Part shown: positions 21,160-33,886 of the stretch, one piece after another
How the letters are laid out: every line of letters begins with the position of its first letter
Position numbering within the stretch: the stretch's first letter is position 1
NCBI GenBank assembly: GCA_963669155.1
Contig: OZ022577.1
Location: 24,504,635-24,568,634 of the forward strand
Length of the DNA: 64,000 nucleotides
Direction of reading: 5' to 3'
DNA from: Arbacia lixula
Lineage: Eukaryota; Echinodermata; Echinoidea; Arbacioida; Arbaciidae
Position numbers and translations under genes: made by a program
Notes under the pieces: model-generated
Told to the model about the DNA's origin: nothing
Database searches by the model: none
Seen by the model: only the letters and a program-made list of their open reading frames with translations

Positions 21160-22680
21160 TCGATACACGGAGCGATTTTGTTCAGTTTGCCGCGATGGAA
21201 AACCGCCGGCATCAAAGTATGGATATGGACGGCAAGCGGCAGAAACCACCCATTTCCACGTGAACAAACATTGTAGGGTTTGTACTGCAGATAGTACCCT
21301 TGATATCAAACGTGATAATTGAGGTGAGACATTGTTTACGCTCACCTCATATCATTCCTTGGTGTCTATATGTATTTATCCTTATTGACAGGTATCAATT
21401 TAGAAACACTCGACTTCATGCAAATAATCAAATGATATTCTGTTCTATTTATACCCTATTGGTGGGTGTATGATTGCCAAGTAAAATTAATTGTCTATTT
21501 ACATTCAGAAGATTGAGCATGTCCAGAATGAATTGTGTGACGATGCCAAACTTTATGGATGAACTTTATGGTTCAAAAGACGTGGTGTAGGAATTATGGC
21601 TACATCATTAAAATTGACATACGTGATAGGCCTACGATATAATGGCTAATGGCTAAATACATGTACAATGAAAAACATGTTAAGATCTGCCCTTAGAAGA
21701 TAAGAAGTTGTATGTGACATTTAATCAATTGATTTTTACTGTAACATTTCAAATACATTTTTTAGATGGGTGGACCTACACTGACAATGTTTGTTTAAGG
21801 ATAAAAATACAATCAACTAACTCAGATCAACGATGGACTCAGAAATGTTTCTTGTAAAGTTTGTGACAAGATATCATTAGAAGGGAAAATGTAGCTGAAT
21901 GTAGCTAAACTGTCTATGGATTTTTTACTCTACAGTAAATTATGTTCTTGTGGTTCATGCAATGTTTTGAGGGAATTTCTGATCATATGGAAAAGGAAAC
22001 ATCATTTTTTAAGAATTAATATTCTTCCTCCCAGCCCACAACTTCTCTCTGTATCCGCTTCCTTTTTATCTTCAACCCTCCTCCCTGCTTGATTTGTTCT
22101 TGTTCTATCTTGTCAACGTTTATATTTATTTCCTCATTTTATTTTACAAATTATATAAATAAACATATAAATGGATATCATTTACAGTATACACAAATAA
22201 ATACATACGTACATAAATTGTGGCTACATAAAACAACCACAATTCTATCACTGCACATCCCATTCTGTGAGTGAGATCACTCGATAAATGTCTCGGGGTG
22301 GGCGTTGTCCTGTTTGACATGAAATGTAGAACACTCTCCATTTACAATTTTATATATATATGTATATATATATATATATATATAAGCCGTGCCAGCGAGT
22401 TGGTTCTCTACGATAATTTAACGCACTTCGCGAGCAAGCAATATATAGAGACATGGAATAATAAAATGCAGGCGCGTTTACAAATATATATTCTCATGAC
22501 TCAAAACAAAACTCGAAACAAAACACATTGGGGTGAGTTTCTGAAACTAAACTGTTTTCATAAGTTCAAGTTGCTTTTGTGTACAGCCCGGCCATTCCAT
22601 GATTATACACATGTTAAAAGTGCAATATTCAGTAAACACTAATTTGTATTCTACCTCTAAATTGGCATTAGAGTTATTGA
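21160..22680. other. Intergenic region downstream of receptor A, no gene
   Basis: AT-rich DNA with a TA run at 22350-22385. I see no exon and no clear element. Confidence 0.5.
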
Positions 22681-22685
22681 TATGG

Positions 22686-22695
22686 TTTATTTATT
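22686..22695 (-). promoter_or_regulatory. Candidate poly(A) signal of receptor A
   Basis: Overlapping AATAAATAAA on the minus strand lies about 390 nt past the receptor A stop codon, a plausible 3' UTR end. Motif evidence only. Confidence 0.35.
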
Positions 22696-23080
22696 TCGCA
22701 CAAAAACATCTTGATCGCATTATCTTGTAAAAGGTATAAACACTGACAACATCCATTGCAGACAAACATAGATACTATACACAAAATAAGATAGCCATAA
22801 TCAACATAACTGAAGATTATTTAATCTAAGGAAAATAAATAAAGTGTTAAAAGTGTGAACAAATTCGAAACAAGCCCACACAAAGTAAAAGTAAAAAGAG
22901 AGAGATAGAGAGAGATTTCTCCTGATGCAGTGCCATCCACAGGCGCCCTGACGTTTTTCATGTTTTTGGAATGTTAAGGTGATTAAGTTCGGTGTCCTAA
23001 TCATCTTTGAAGTCTCAATGGGGCAAGCTTATTTCAGGAGCCAGGAAATTCGGTTACTGCATGCAAGAAAACGTCCTTAA

Positions 23081-23483
23081 TTATGGTGTTCGCCTTTCGA
23101 ATGACATCACTGCGTAGATGATACAGCACACCATGCAGACACTGAGGAAAGTACCGCAGGCCTGGTCGATGGCATACGCCAGGTTTTTCCAGAGGAAGTT
23201 GTTGGACACCAATCTGTCCTCACACCGCGGGAAGCCCATCCCCGGGCCTTCGCCCTCCGTGTCCACCTGAGTCGATAGCGTCTCCATGGTCGCGGTCGTG
23301 TCGGTCGATGTCGCCGATGCGACGTCGGAGCCTGGAAACGGCGACGATAGTGGTGAAGGTGATGATGGCGATTTGTGGCTGTCCACAACGTATTTTGCTA
23401 ATGAGTCTCTTCTGAACGGTCTGCATGTTTGCGTTTCATCTCCGTCTTTCAACGCTGGGTTTGGATGGCCATCGAAAAAAGAC
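23081..23483 (-). CDS. Receptor A exon 8 (M3-M4 loop, M4, stop)
   Basis: One base completes Trp358, then comes a loop rich in Ser, Thr, Pro and Asp (about 380-430), followed by NFLWKNLAYAIDQ and a hydrophobic M4. The stop codon is at 23081-23083. The acceptor is ACTTCCAG|GTCTTT on the minus strand. Confidence 0.88.
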
Positions 23484-26400
23484 CTGGAAGTAATGGAACA
23501 GACCCGTACATCATGGAAAAGTAAACAAACATCCTTCATGGCTTCTTCCTCTTGTACCTTACATCGTTGCTCAGGGTCTTCGAAAGGGGATCATTTCCCA
23601 TAGCCAACCCTACCATTATAATTTGTGCGATACACCAAGCGAAACAAAGGCAAAGAGGTAAGTTTGACCAATGATGGACTCTTCTGTTCACCCTTACCAT
23701 GCTTACCATGCTTACATATATTTGAATGTAAATCTCTACAAATACAAATGGTTTTAACTGTGCCTGTGTCTGTGTTTTGTGTTTATAGGCATAAAATCTC
23801 GTCAATCAATCACCTTGTTTGGATGTGTAGACTAAAGGTAATGCCATCATACTTTGCATCGGTCTCAGACTTCCTCTCGCATTGTCTGGCATGTCGGGCT
23901 GTTGTCCGAGGTATTAACCAAGTACACACTTTGAGGCATGTCGCCACTCAGTATGTGCATTCAATGCGGACGATGACGACGAAAAACAACAAACCCTTAA
24001 TTTCGGAGGGTCTCTTCAAGCATAGTGTCATGAAACGACTTTAAAAACCTAAGAACGACTTCAACAATCTTAGAACAACTCCACCAACCTTAAAACACTT
24101 CAAAGAACAAATCCGTCAAATCGCACTGTCAACGTAATGCAGGTCGTTTGATAAATAGCGTTGTTTTTTGTTTTCTTCGTTTTTTTTGTTTTGTTTATTC
24201 TTATATCATGTTATCTCGTGCCACTATTTTCTTTGTGCAAGATTTCATAAAGCATTATATCATATAACCATCATGACCATGCTAATTCATACAAATTGAT
24301 TTTGGTAAATGCGCGATATGTATTGCATTGATTTGTAGATTTTATTATAGTGTATTTCATCATTTTATGTGACACAGGTCTCTTTTTTGTAATACAGGTG
24401 CTCGCGCTCTGAAAAGAGTCCCATGTTTTGAAATACAACTGAATAAATGAATAACAGGAATAAATAAACGAAGACACTAAACAGCGATATGCTTTAAACC
24501 TTATAAAACTTAGCCTTTTACGGGGTGCTTTTCATCTTTACGGGGCTGTTTGTTTTTAAGTTTTGTTTTTCTGGGGCCGAGCCCTGAAGGTCCATCGATT
24601 TTACTTTCCACTGAACACTGCTTATGCTCTTACCAGATCTTCTCCTCCGCCTCGCGATTGATGAAAAGCTTGAAGACGACGAATGCCCATCGAGGAGGGG
24701 TTGTCACGACGTCCTTGTGGTAGACACGGAGCACGACCACAGTCAGCATCACCGTGCACACACTCAGGGCGATCAGGATGAAGAAGCAGGTGACTGAATT
24801 GGGTGGGTTGCGGAGTGGTAGGGAGGGGAGTCGGGGTGTGGGTTTTGGAAGGGATGGGTGAAATGGGGCGGGAAGGAGAGTCGAGTGGTGGGTTTGGAGA
24901 GGGAAGAGGAGGAGAGGGGTTAGGAGTGGATGGTATAGATGGGGAGGACAAAGGAAGGGAAGCATGTGACAATGAAGTTTAAACGAAAAAGGAGAAGAAG
25001 GAGAAGGTTAGGAGAAGGAACACGAAGGGAAAATGAAGGTAAAGAAACGAAGAATACGAAATTTAAAAAAAGAAAGAGGAAGGTCATATCGACGTAGCAA
25101 AACAAGACGAAAAAACATCTAGAACTTGTGAAAGCCGATGGAGAAGATAACCAGGTGAATGAGGAGGAAGAGATGACAAAGACCAAAACAAAATAAAAAT
25201 AAAGAAACAAAAATTCCACCAAAGTCTACAATCTCCATCCACCAGAACTATTTAGGCGTAATCATTATGTAGGACTTGAGTTTTAAAAAAAATGATAATA
25301 CAAATTAGTGCTGAACACCGTTAATGCTTCAGGACCACTTCAATCATTGTTTATTTGGAGGGCCAGAGGGGTAGACATAATTGAGAACGCATGATTTAAT
25401 GAATTGCAATATAAATACATAGATTGATCCATTTCACCGCATTTCGATGTCGAGTGCCATGTGATCACTAATGTCAAGGAAAAGTTCGGACAGCGCCATC
25501 GTCATGTGTAATAAATCCCTACTTTGTGTTAGTTTATCACGTTGCTTATAGATAGCTGTAATCATGATTATCGGTGCGTGCTATTTTCGGGTGTGGCGTT
25601 CTAGTCTTTGTCTGTTCTTAAGCTATTTATGGGTTGTCTAATTATGACCATGTCAATATTTACCTAGTATCGATCGCGGATTGCCTATCGGCGGCATGAA
25701 TTCCGCCACCAGCTGCTGAAAGAGGATCAAGGCCAGCAAGTTGGTGACCGTGAATGTGATCTTCTCTCCAGAGTCCGGGTGCAGCCAGAAGCCAATCAGG
25801 ACCAGCGCGGTCAGGAAGCAGGCAGGGATAACGATATTCATCGTGTAGAACGTCGTCTCCCGCGCGAACGTCAGCGTGTAGACCACGTGATCAAAGGGGG
25901 CGCTGCAGCACTTGTATGTAAGACTGACGTTGGTGGCCTCGAATTTCGTGAAGTTCCAGATGCCGTTGCGCACGTAGCGCAAGGAGAAGGCGTCGTCGTC
26001 GGCCAGAGCGAAGAATCGCATCTGCACGGAGGATCGAGACGAATAGTGGTGGGAGGAAGGAACGCTTAACACTCTCTGCGGCAGGAAAACTGACGCTGTA
26101 TTTGATGAATATGCATTAATGGTGATGAACGAACACCACAAGATAGATAAAGAGTTAAAATGTGCTGTCTGACGTGCCAAATCGACACCATGGCAACAAA
26201 GGGAGAGATAGGGTGCAATTAGCAAAGAGAGATGGTCTGGGAGGGAGATAATGATTTACGGATAATGATTTACGGGAGGGGGGTGGTAAAAAAAAAAGGT
26301 AAAGAATTCCTGGATGTGTTCTCTTTAAAGATTGTCCGTCCCTTTTAAAATTTGAAATCGTCTATCACGATAGTAAATTGAAGAAAGTGTGATTCAAAAC

Positions 26401-29400
26401 CATTTCTAAGAATATAGCATGTTAAAGCTTTCTGTAGATGTAAAAATTTTAGCCGTTAAATTTCAAACCGACTTTTTTCGTACTACGAAAAAAGTATTAG
26501 TCTTTGTTACAGCATCTATGTGATTATTATGCATGTGTGAAATCCTAATTTTATGAGTAATTACCAAACTTTGGAGATGATTCCTTCTATAGAGCAATTT
26601 TTTTCAAAATGCGTTTTATAATTTAATAAACAGATTAATCAATAAAGCAGATATTTCAACACAAACTGCTAAGAGCCTGAGGTAAAGACTATTAATCAGA
26701 CGTTGTTTACGTGCTTTATTTGAATTTTACACTACGTATCAGTTTCAAATTATGAATATACAGCTTGCTAACACTTCTCGATATGTTTTTCCAATGTTTC
26801 GATGGTTTTGTGGTGATCTGCAAAAGGGACGGGCTGTCTTTAAAGCCTATTTGAAAAATAAGAAAGATATAGAATACAGGATTTCCAGAATAGCTATAAG
26901 GACACTTAGCTGGTCATTTTCGAAAATGGAAATTTTATTTTTTTATTTTTTTTCTTGCCCTATTTGTTTATTGAAGTGCGTTGAAGTTGTTTTACTGCAC
27001 TTTAATACGTATGTATGTAATTCATTTGTTTTTATTATAATTAATTTGAAAATTTTGTCTCTTTTGTTACCATCATTCTTATGATTAACAAAAAAAATAC
27101 TAATGAAAAAAGGAGGGAGAGAAAGATAAAGGGAGAATGTAGAGAGAAGGAGAACGGAATTTAAGGAAACAGAGTGGGAGAAATTGTGGACACAGATATA
27201 AAGATGGGGGGGGGGGGGTAAAGAGAGAGCAGAGAGAGAGAGAGAGGGGGGGGGGAGGGGTGGCTTAAAGTGATAGCTGAGATGCTAGCACCAACTAACA
27301 TTCTGTTTCACTCTCCAATCACTGTTAAACATTACACTTTGTCAATGAGCTACACCATAAACAAAAACTGCTTTCGTGGAGAAATTAATCGGATTGCACC
27401 TTCCAGTTAATACCTTTGTATCCGTCAGTGACCAGGAGTAGAAGTTGAGGTCGCATCGCTGCACGTCATAGGGGAAGAACGTGATGTTGATCTTACACGC
27501 ACTGGTCATCACAGCAGGGAACAGCCAGTCTACCGAGCCCGTGTGATCCACATTCACATAGAGAGAGGGCGGCAGGCTGATTGCGTCTTTGTGAATGCTG
27601 GGCATGTTTGATTTGTTAGAGGCCGTCAGAAAGCATTTGTAAGAATTTATTGTAAACATGAGAGCATATATGAGCCATGTGATTATCGAGTACCGAAGTG
27701 TGACGTGATGTGAGCATGTCAAGACAAATGGTTCTAAACGGATAGAGCAAGATAGCGGATAGAGCAAGCAGCGGTGATTATTTAGCGGGTACTCGCATTG
27801 AAAGTGCTCGGCACAATATCCCGCTTGACAATGTCGGACCAGAAAATCTCTATCTCTTGAGGGATGTTGTTTAGAACCAGAAACCTGCAGAATAATGTGT
27901 ATGACGGCACTACTTCGGCACACTATGTATGAGCATTGATTCAAGTCTAGTTATTATCGATTGAAGTGCTGGGGTGTGTTTTGTTTTGTTTGTATACATG
28001 TATGTGTTTGTTCATGTATCAAACTTTCATATTTAAAGAGCTCATTTGCAAAAGGGATTAGATCCATTTTTCATCAAATGTGATTTGAAGAAGCTCTATA
28101 AGCATAAGATGATACGAAAGAAAAGTTTAAATTCACATTAAAAAGTTAAAAAAAAAATAGCAAAAGCGAATGCCAACACCTCCATGGAAAAGCCTTCCCC
28201 TTGTATGTATGTATGTATGTATGTGTGTGCGTGCGTGTGTGCGTGTATGGGTGTGTCCATTTGATCATCCTCTGCAAATGTAATCACTAGTCACATACCA
28301 ATGCGTGATTACCATGGTGACGATGATTAGGTAAACCACTCACATATTGCGCATCTTTCTCCCGCCAGGCAACGTTTTGTGTAAATTCCAATATCAAATT
28401 ATCAAGTTACGAATTTCTCTGATGTAGTACTGTCCTCGGCAACGAAAAAAGTTGAAATCAATGGAATTGAGCGGAATTGGTGCATGCATGAGCAAGTCAT
28501 TACATCTTAATGCAAAATTGCGACGTTTTAAAAAAATATGATTTTATTGATTAAAAATTCACGGCTGCTGGTAGACATCATATGGCGGAATTTTTCCCCG
28601 ATGACTTTATTTCGTTTATTGATCTAAAGTCCGTTCAGCAAGACTTCGAATTGAAAGTTTCTATGTAATCTAGGGCAGAAAGATGAATATATGAAATCAG
28701 GAAGCTATACGCTGGGTCACCTGTATAGTGATAAGTGCGAGTAAATATATATGAGGAGCCGGGGACGGTTGCCCCTGTTCAAACGGCAGTACCAATTTTC
28801 CATATCCGTAAATTGCATAATCACAAGGAAAAACCGTCCCACGATCCAACTCTTTTACAGTTAAATGGTTTGCAGTCATACACACTTCCTGTGTCATACA
28901 TTTAATACACTAAACCGAAAAAGGGTTTTACAGACTCATACAGTCAAATCTGTCCACAAAGACCACTGTTTGTGCTTGAAGCGGAAGTTCACCATGAAAT
29001 TAGTTTGGTTTTAATAAAAAGAGACAAATGAAAGAAACATATATCTGAAGGTTTGACGAATATCGGTCAAAGGAAAAGAAAGTTACTTGATTTTAAAGTT
29101 TGATTTTGTGACGTCACGTGCGAGGTACTCTCCCATAATTGTGTACAAAATAAGTCGATAAATTGCCTTTTTTCTGTTTTTGACAACAGAATGATTTTTT
29201 CCTAAAGGTATGTGTGTAAAAGCATATATCCAATAATGTATCAAATGCACAAGTAAAAGGATGCATATCTTTGTGAGAAAATACACATTTTCGAAGAAAC
29301 AAAAAATACACAACATATGGGAGAGCACCTCGCATATGCTGTCACAAAATCAAAACTTTAAAATCAAATAAATTTCTTTCCTTTGACCGATTTTCGTCAA

Positions 29401-29724
29401 ACCTTTTCTCATGTTTCTTTAATTTGTCTCTTTTTATTGAAACCAAAATAATTTCAGGGTGAACTTCCACTTGAACTTTAATGAAGACCACATATCTATA
29501 AAGCCTCCCCCCCCCCCTTCCCTCCTTTAAGGTTTTTCCTTTGCCACATGTTTACCTGGTCTCATTAAAGCGGGTTTGACTGTACTTGTTCGATTACTTA
29601 CTTTTGCTCCAATGTGAGAGGCGGCCGCCAGATGTCGTCAATTTGCACGGTGATGTTTGAGATTCCTTCCCACTCGTCGGGGTCCCATCGCAGAAATTCA
29701 TCTGTCCACTTCTGTTTGTGTGTA

Positions 29725-29766
<42 letters not shown>

Positions 29767-32700
29767 TGTGTTTGTGGAAAGACCATGGTGGGGTGGAGAA
29801 AGAATGATATTAGCTATTCATACACACGACTTCCCACACCCACGCAAGTTTATTTAAGTTATTTTTATTCCTCCAAATCACAATGATATAATACAATTTA
29901 CAGTCGAATGTACATAAACCTTGGCTGATGTTAAATGTTCAAATGTTATTTGCAAACAGAGAATATAAAAACTACAGTTCCAATGGAAGAGAATATAAGT
30001 AATTTCCTCCTGTACATAAACAAAACTATAAATCAAATGTATATTCACTTCACTGACTCCATCAAACCAGGAAGGTGTTAGAACTGGAGTCGGAACGAAG
30101 AGTAATTTATTCATACACCAGTCGCGATCATTGATACCACAATAGAATATTTTACGCGTTTGGTTCTTTGATCCAGTGATGACCGCCGCCAAATATGCAA
30201 GACAAATTTTGGATGCATTTAGAGGAATATACAATCTGCATGCGCAGAAGATTTCAGAACCACTTCATGTACTGAAGTACATGTGCAGTAGTAGTACATC
30301 TTATAATGATACGAATCTGTGAATTTCAGATTATATTGTTGCGTCGTTTTTGTGATAAATCAAGAATACGGTAGAAAACATGTCAGAAAAATGCCTCAAT
30401 ATCGCACATTGGGCAATCATATTTTCTTACAAATATCTTGTAAATCGTTTATTGAGTGTTTCACCTTCCATGGAAACAACGTCGATTTCGTGTCCGGAGA
30501 TGTCCGAAAACGTTACGGACCAAATTCTTTCTACAATTTTATCAAAATTTCCCTTCGCTCACCTCCAAACTAATTCCCAGTGTGTGTAATAAGATCAGCT
30601 ATGAACTCCCAGCGAAGGCTGAACGGTTGACATATTTCTCAAAACAGATTTTCTTTTGTTATTCAGAGGAAGGCACTGCCTCATTAGAAATACAGCGTAT
30701 TGTTTAAAACACCTGAATGTCTTGAATTTTTATGAGGCGGTGGTCATCATAGATCAAAGGAAGTCTATCCGAGCGCAGTCCATCCATGATAGGTCCATGA
30801 TCAAACAAACACAGCAAAGACACATGCATTTACACACGCGCGCGCGCACACACACACACACTCTCTCTCTCTCTCTCTCTCTTTACATGTATATATGAAT
30901 CTCTTTTTCTCTCTCCCTCTCATACCAGAGAGGTGTAAGGAATGGAGTCAGCACGAAGTGTAATTTATTCCTACAGCAGTCGTGTGCATTGATGTCACAA
31001 TGGAATATTTTACGCGTTTGGCTCTTTGATCGAGGGAGATCCGCCGCCAAACAAGCATGACAAAATGTAGATGCATTTTGAGGAATATATATTCTGTATG
31101 CGCAGAAGATTTCAGAACCACTACATGAACTGAAGTGCATGTGCAGTAGTATTACATCTTATAAAGATACGATTCTGTGAATTTCAGATTATATTGTTGC
31201 TTCGTTTTTGAGATAAAATGAGAATACTGTAGAAAACATGCCAGAGAAATGCCTTCATATCACACATTTCCAAATCATATTTCCTTAAAAATATCTTGTA
31301 AATCGTTTATTGAATGTTTCATCTTTCATGGAAACAACCTCAATTTCGTGTGCGGAGGTGTCCGAAAAAGTTACGGACCAAATTCTTTCTACAATTTTTT
31401 CAAAGTTTCCCTTCGCTTACCCCAAAACTAATTCACAGTGTGTGTAAAAAGATCAGCAACGAGCTCCCAGCGAAGGCTGAACGGTTGGCATACTTCTTAA
31501 AACAGATTTTCTTTTGTTATTCAGAGGAAGGCACTACCTAATTAGAAATACAGCTAGTTGTTTAAAACACCTGAATGTCTTGGATTTTTATGAGGCGGCG
31601 GACCTCATAGATCAAAGGAAGTCTATCCGAGCGCAGTCCATCCATGATAGGTCCATGCTCATACACACACACACACACACACATACACACAACAAAAACA
31701 CACGCAAACACGTGAGCAATCATGCCTACGATTTCCTTCCAACTGCCTAGTTTTGTAGGATTCTTGACTCATAATGTAAAGGTCCCCTGTCATCAAAATG
31801 TATGTCGACTTATGTTGATTCAACATAATATGTACATAATCAAAATCACTAACTGTTTAAAGGAAATATGTGTCCTATATTTTAAAATATTTTTTCTTTA
31901 TTTTTTCAGCACTGATAAGCCCCGCCTCCAAAATATCCTCCAACTCAAGATTCCCCCTGTGACATCAAAAGTAGAAATTAGCAGCATAATAAGCAGAATT
32001 TATGCGAAAATTAAACATTGCAATGATTACCTTCACCTGCCTACAAGAGCATCACATGTCTTCACACAATACCATCTAAAAACCATTTATGTGGGAATAA
32101 TCGTTTCCTTATGTGAGAAATGTGCTAGCTATGTGATGCTATTATAAGCACTTGCAAGTATTCATTGCAATGTTTAGTTTGTGCATAAATTATGTCTATT
32201 ATCCTGCTAATTTCTACCTTTCTACCTTTCTACCTTTCTACCTTTCTACACAAGGGGAATCTTGAGCTAGCGGATATTTTGGAGGCAGGGCTTATCATTG
32301 CTGAGAAAAATATAGAAAAAAATATTTTAAAATATCGGACACATATTTCCATTGAACAGTTCGTGACTTTGTTATATACATATTACGTTGCATCAACAGA
32401 AGTCAGCATACATTTTGATGACAGGGGCCTTTTAAAACAAAGGTGGTCAAGAAATGTATCAACTCGCTCATTATCAAGCCTCGGATTCTGCATTACTACA
32501 AAATTTCACCCCAATAGACCGGTTTACTAGTGTAGTCAAATTTATAGATGTTTCTTCCCTCGGGGACTAGTAACGAGTTATTCCTGTACCAAACAAAGGT
32601 ATTTCAGTCCTTGAAGTCTACTTTGCATACATTAGTTGCTGCTATGTTGGGCAAACCTCGGACAAGCTTTCCGGTTGTCAGGGGCAACCTTCGTTAAACT

Positions 32701-33826
32701 GGTATGCATAAAATTTGAATATGTTAGTAAACCGGTTTATAGCAAATAACGGGTTAATGAAGTCAGGGTTTTTGTTAGGCCTTTTTATTTAGATTCTGGA
32801 ATTCGAAGAGAATGGTCGTTTGGGTCGGGGCTCATAGTATTGTTTCAGAAATGAAATATTCTCTAGTGCTTTTGTCAACATTTTATACACCTTCTGGGTT
32901 AACAACGGGCAAATAATTTTCTGATGGATCATTAAAGGGTTACTAAATTAGAAAAATAAGTTCCCACTAATCTATGTAATATTATCCACTAAAAACGAAT
33001 TTCACATTCGTTTGCCGCAATAAAGTCTCATTTTGACGAAAATTTGAAAACAAAACGCACGCCTCCAGTGACGTATGAGAAGTCAAAATTCCATAGATTG
33101 TACGGAAGTCAACAATAGACCATTTTCGTAATGTATTCACAACTTTCTCCCTAACTGCGTAGTAACGCGTTATTGCATTCACTTGTAACTTGTCATTCAG
33201 ATTCAATGGATGGAATGCATTTTGAATCTATTAGTTGTTGCGACTGAGACAAAACTCGGAGAAGCTTTGGGGTTCCCATTGGCAACATATTGTTTGAATG
33301 GCGTGAACAAAATATTTTATTTACTCCGTTGGCATTCATGGCATTTTGATTTCTCATACGCCACTGGAGGCGTGCGTTTTTTCAAATTTTCGTCAAAATG
33401 AGACTTTATTGCGGCAAACGAATGTGAAATTCGTTTTTAGTGGATGATTTCACATATTAGTGGGAACTTGTTTTTCTAATTTAGTAACCCTTTAAATAGT
33501 GCATTGGAATAATCAATTTTCGTAATGTATTCACATCTTTCACCCAAAGTGAGGAATGAGTCAGTATTACACTCACATGTATCCAGTGATGACGGGTGGA
33601 ATTGACGCTGAACATGTGTGGGGTTGTTACTAGGACAAATTTCGGACAAACCTTGGAGTAACCAATAGCAACTTATTGTCTGAACGAAGTGCATTAACTT
33701 TGCATACGAAAATGTTCTAGTGCCGTCATCTAAAACATAATATAGGAACACCGTGCAAAATCATGTACAGTATACACAAACGCGCGCGTGCATTCACGCC
33801 CACGCACATACAACATACAAACACAC

Positions 33827-33886
<60 letters not shown>

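Larger units (their letters stand above)
31722..33725. repeat. DR1 repeat copy broken into four pieces by three insertions
   Basis: DR1 pieces lie at 31722-31779, 32431-32513, 32741-32935 and 33492-33725. Joined in order they follow the uninterrupted copy at 2640-2945 (AGTTTTGTAGGATTCTTGAC; GGTTTTTGTTAGGC; ACACCTTCTGGGTTAACAAC; ATAGTGCATTGGAAT). The gaps are filled by three different MITEs, each listed separately. Confidence 0.75.

Noticed and set aside
25779..26069. Plus-strand frame of 96 codons
   Set aside because: Shadow of receptor A exon 6.
32982..33206. Frame of about 74 codons also found at 54876-55088, suggesting a conserved small protein
   Set aside because: Both lie in copies of the same MITE and run into its inverted end, so similarity follows from DNA homology. 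Conservation at protein level cannot be shown.
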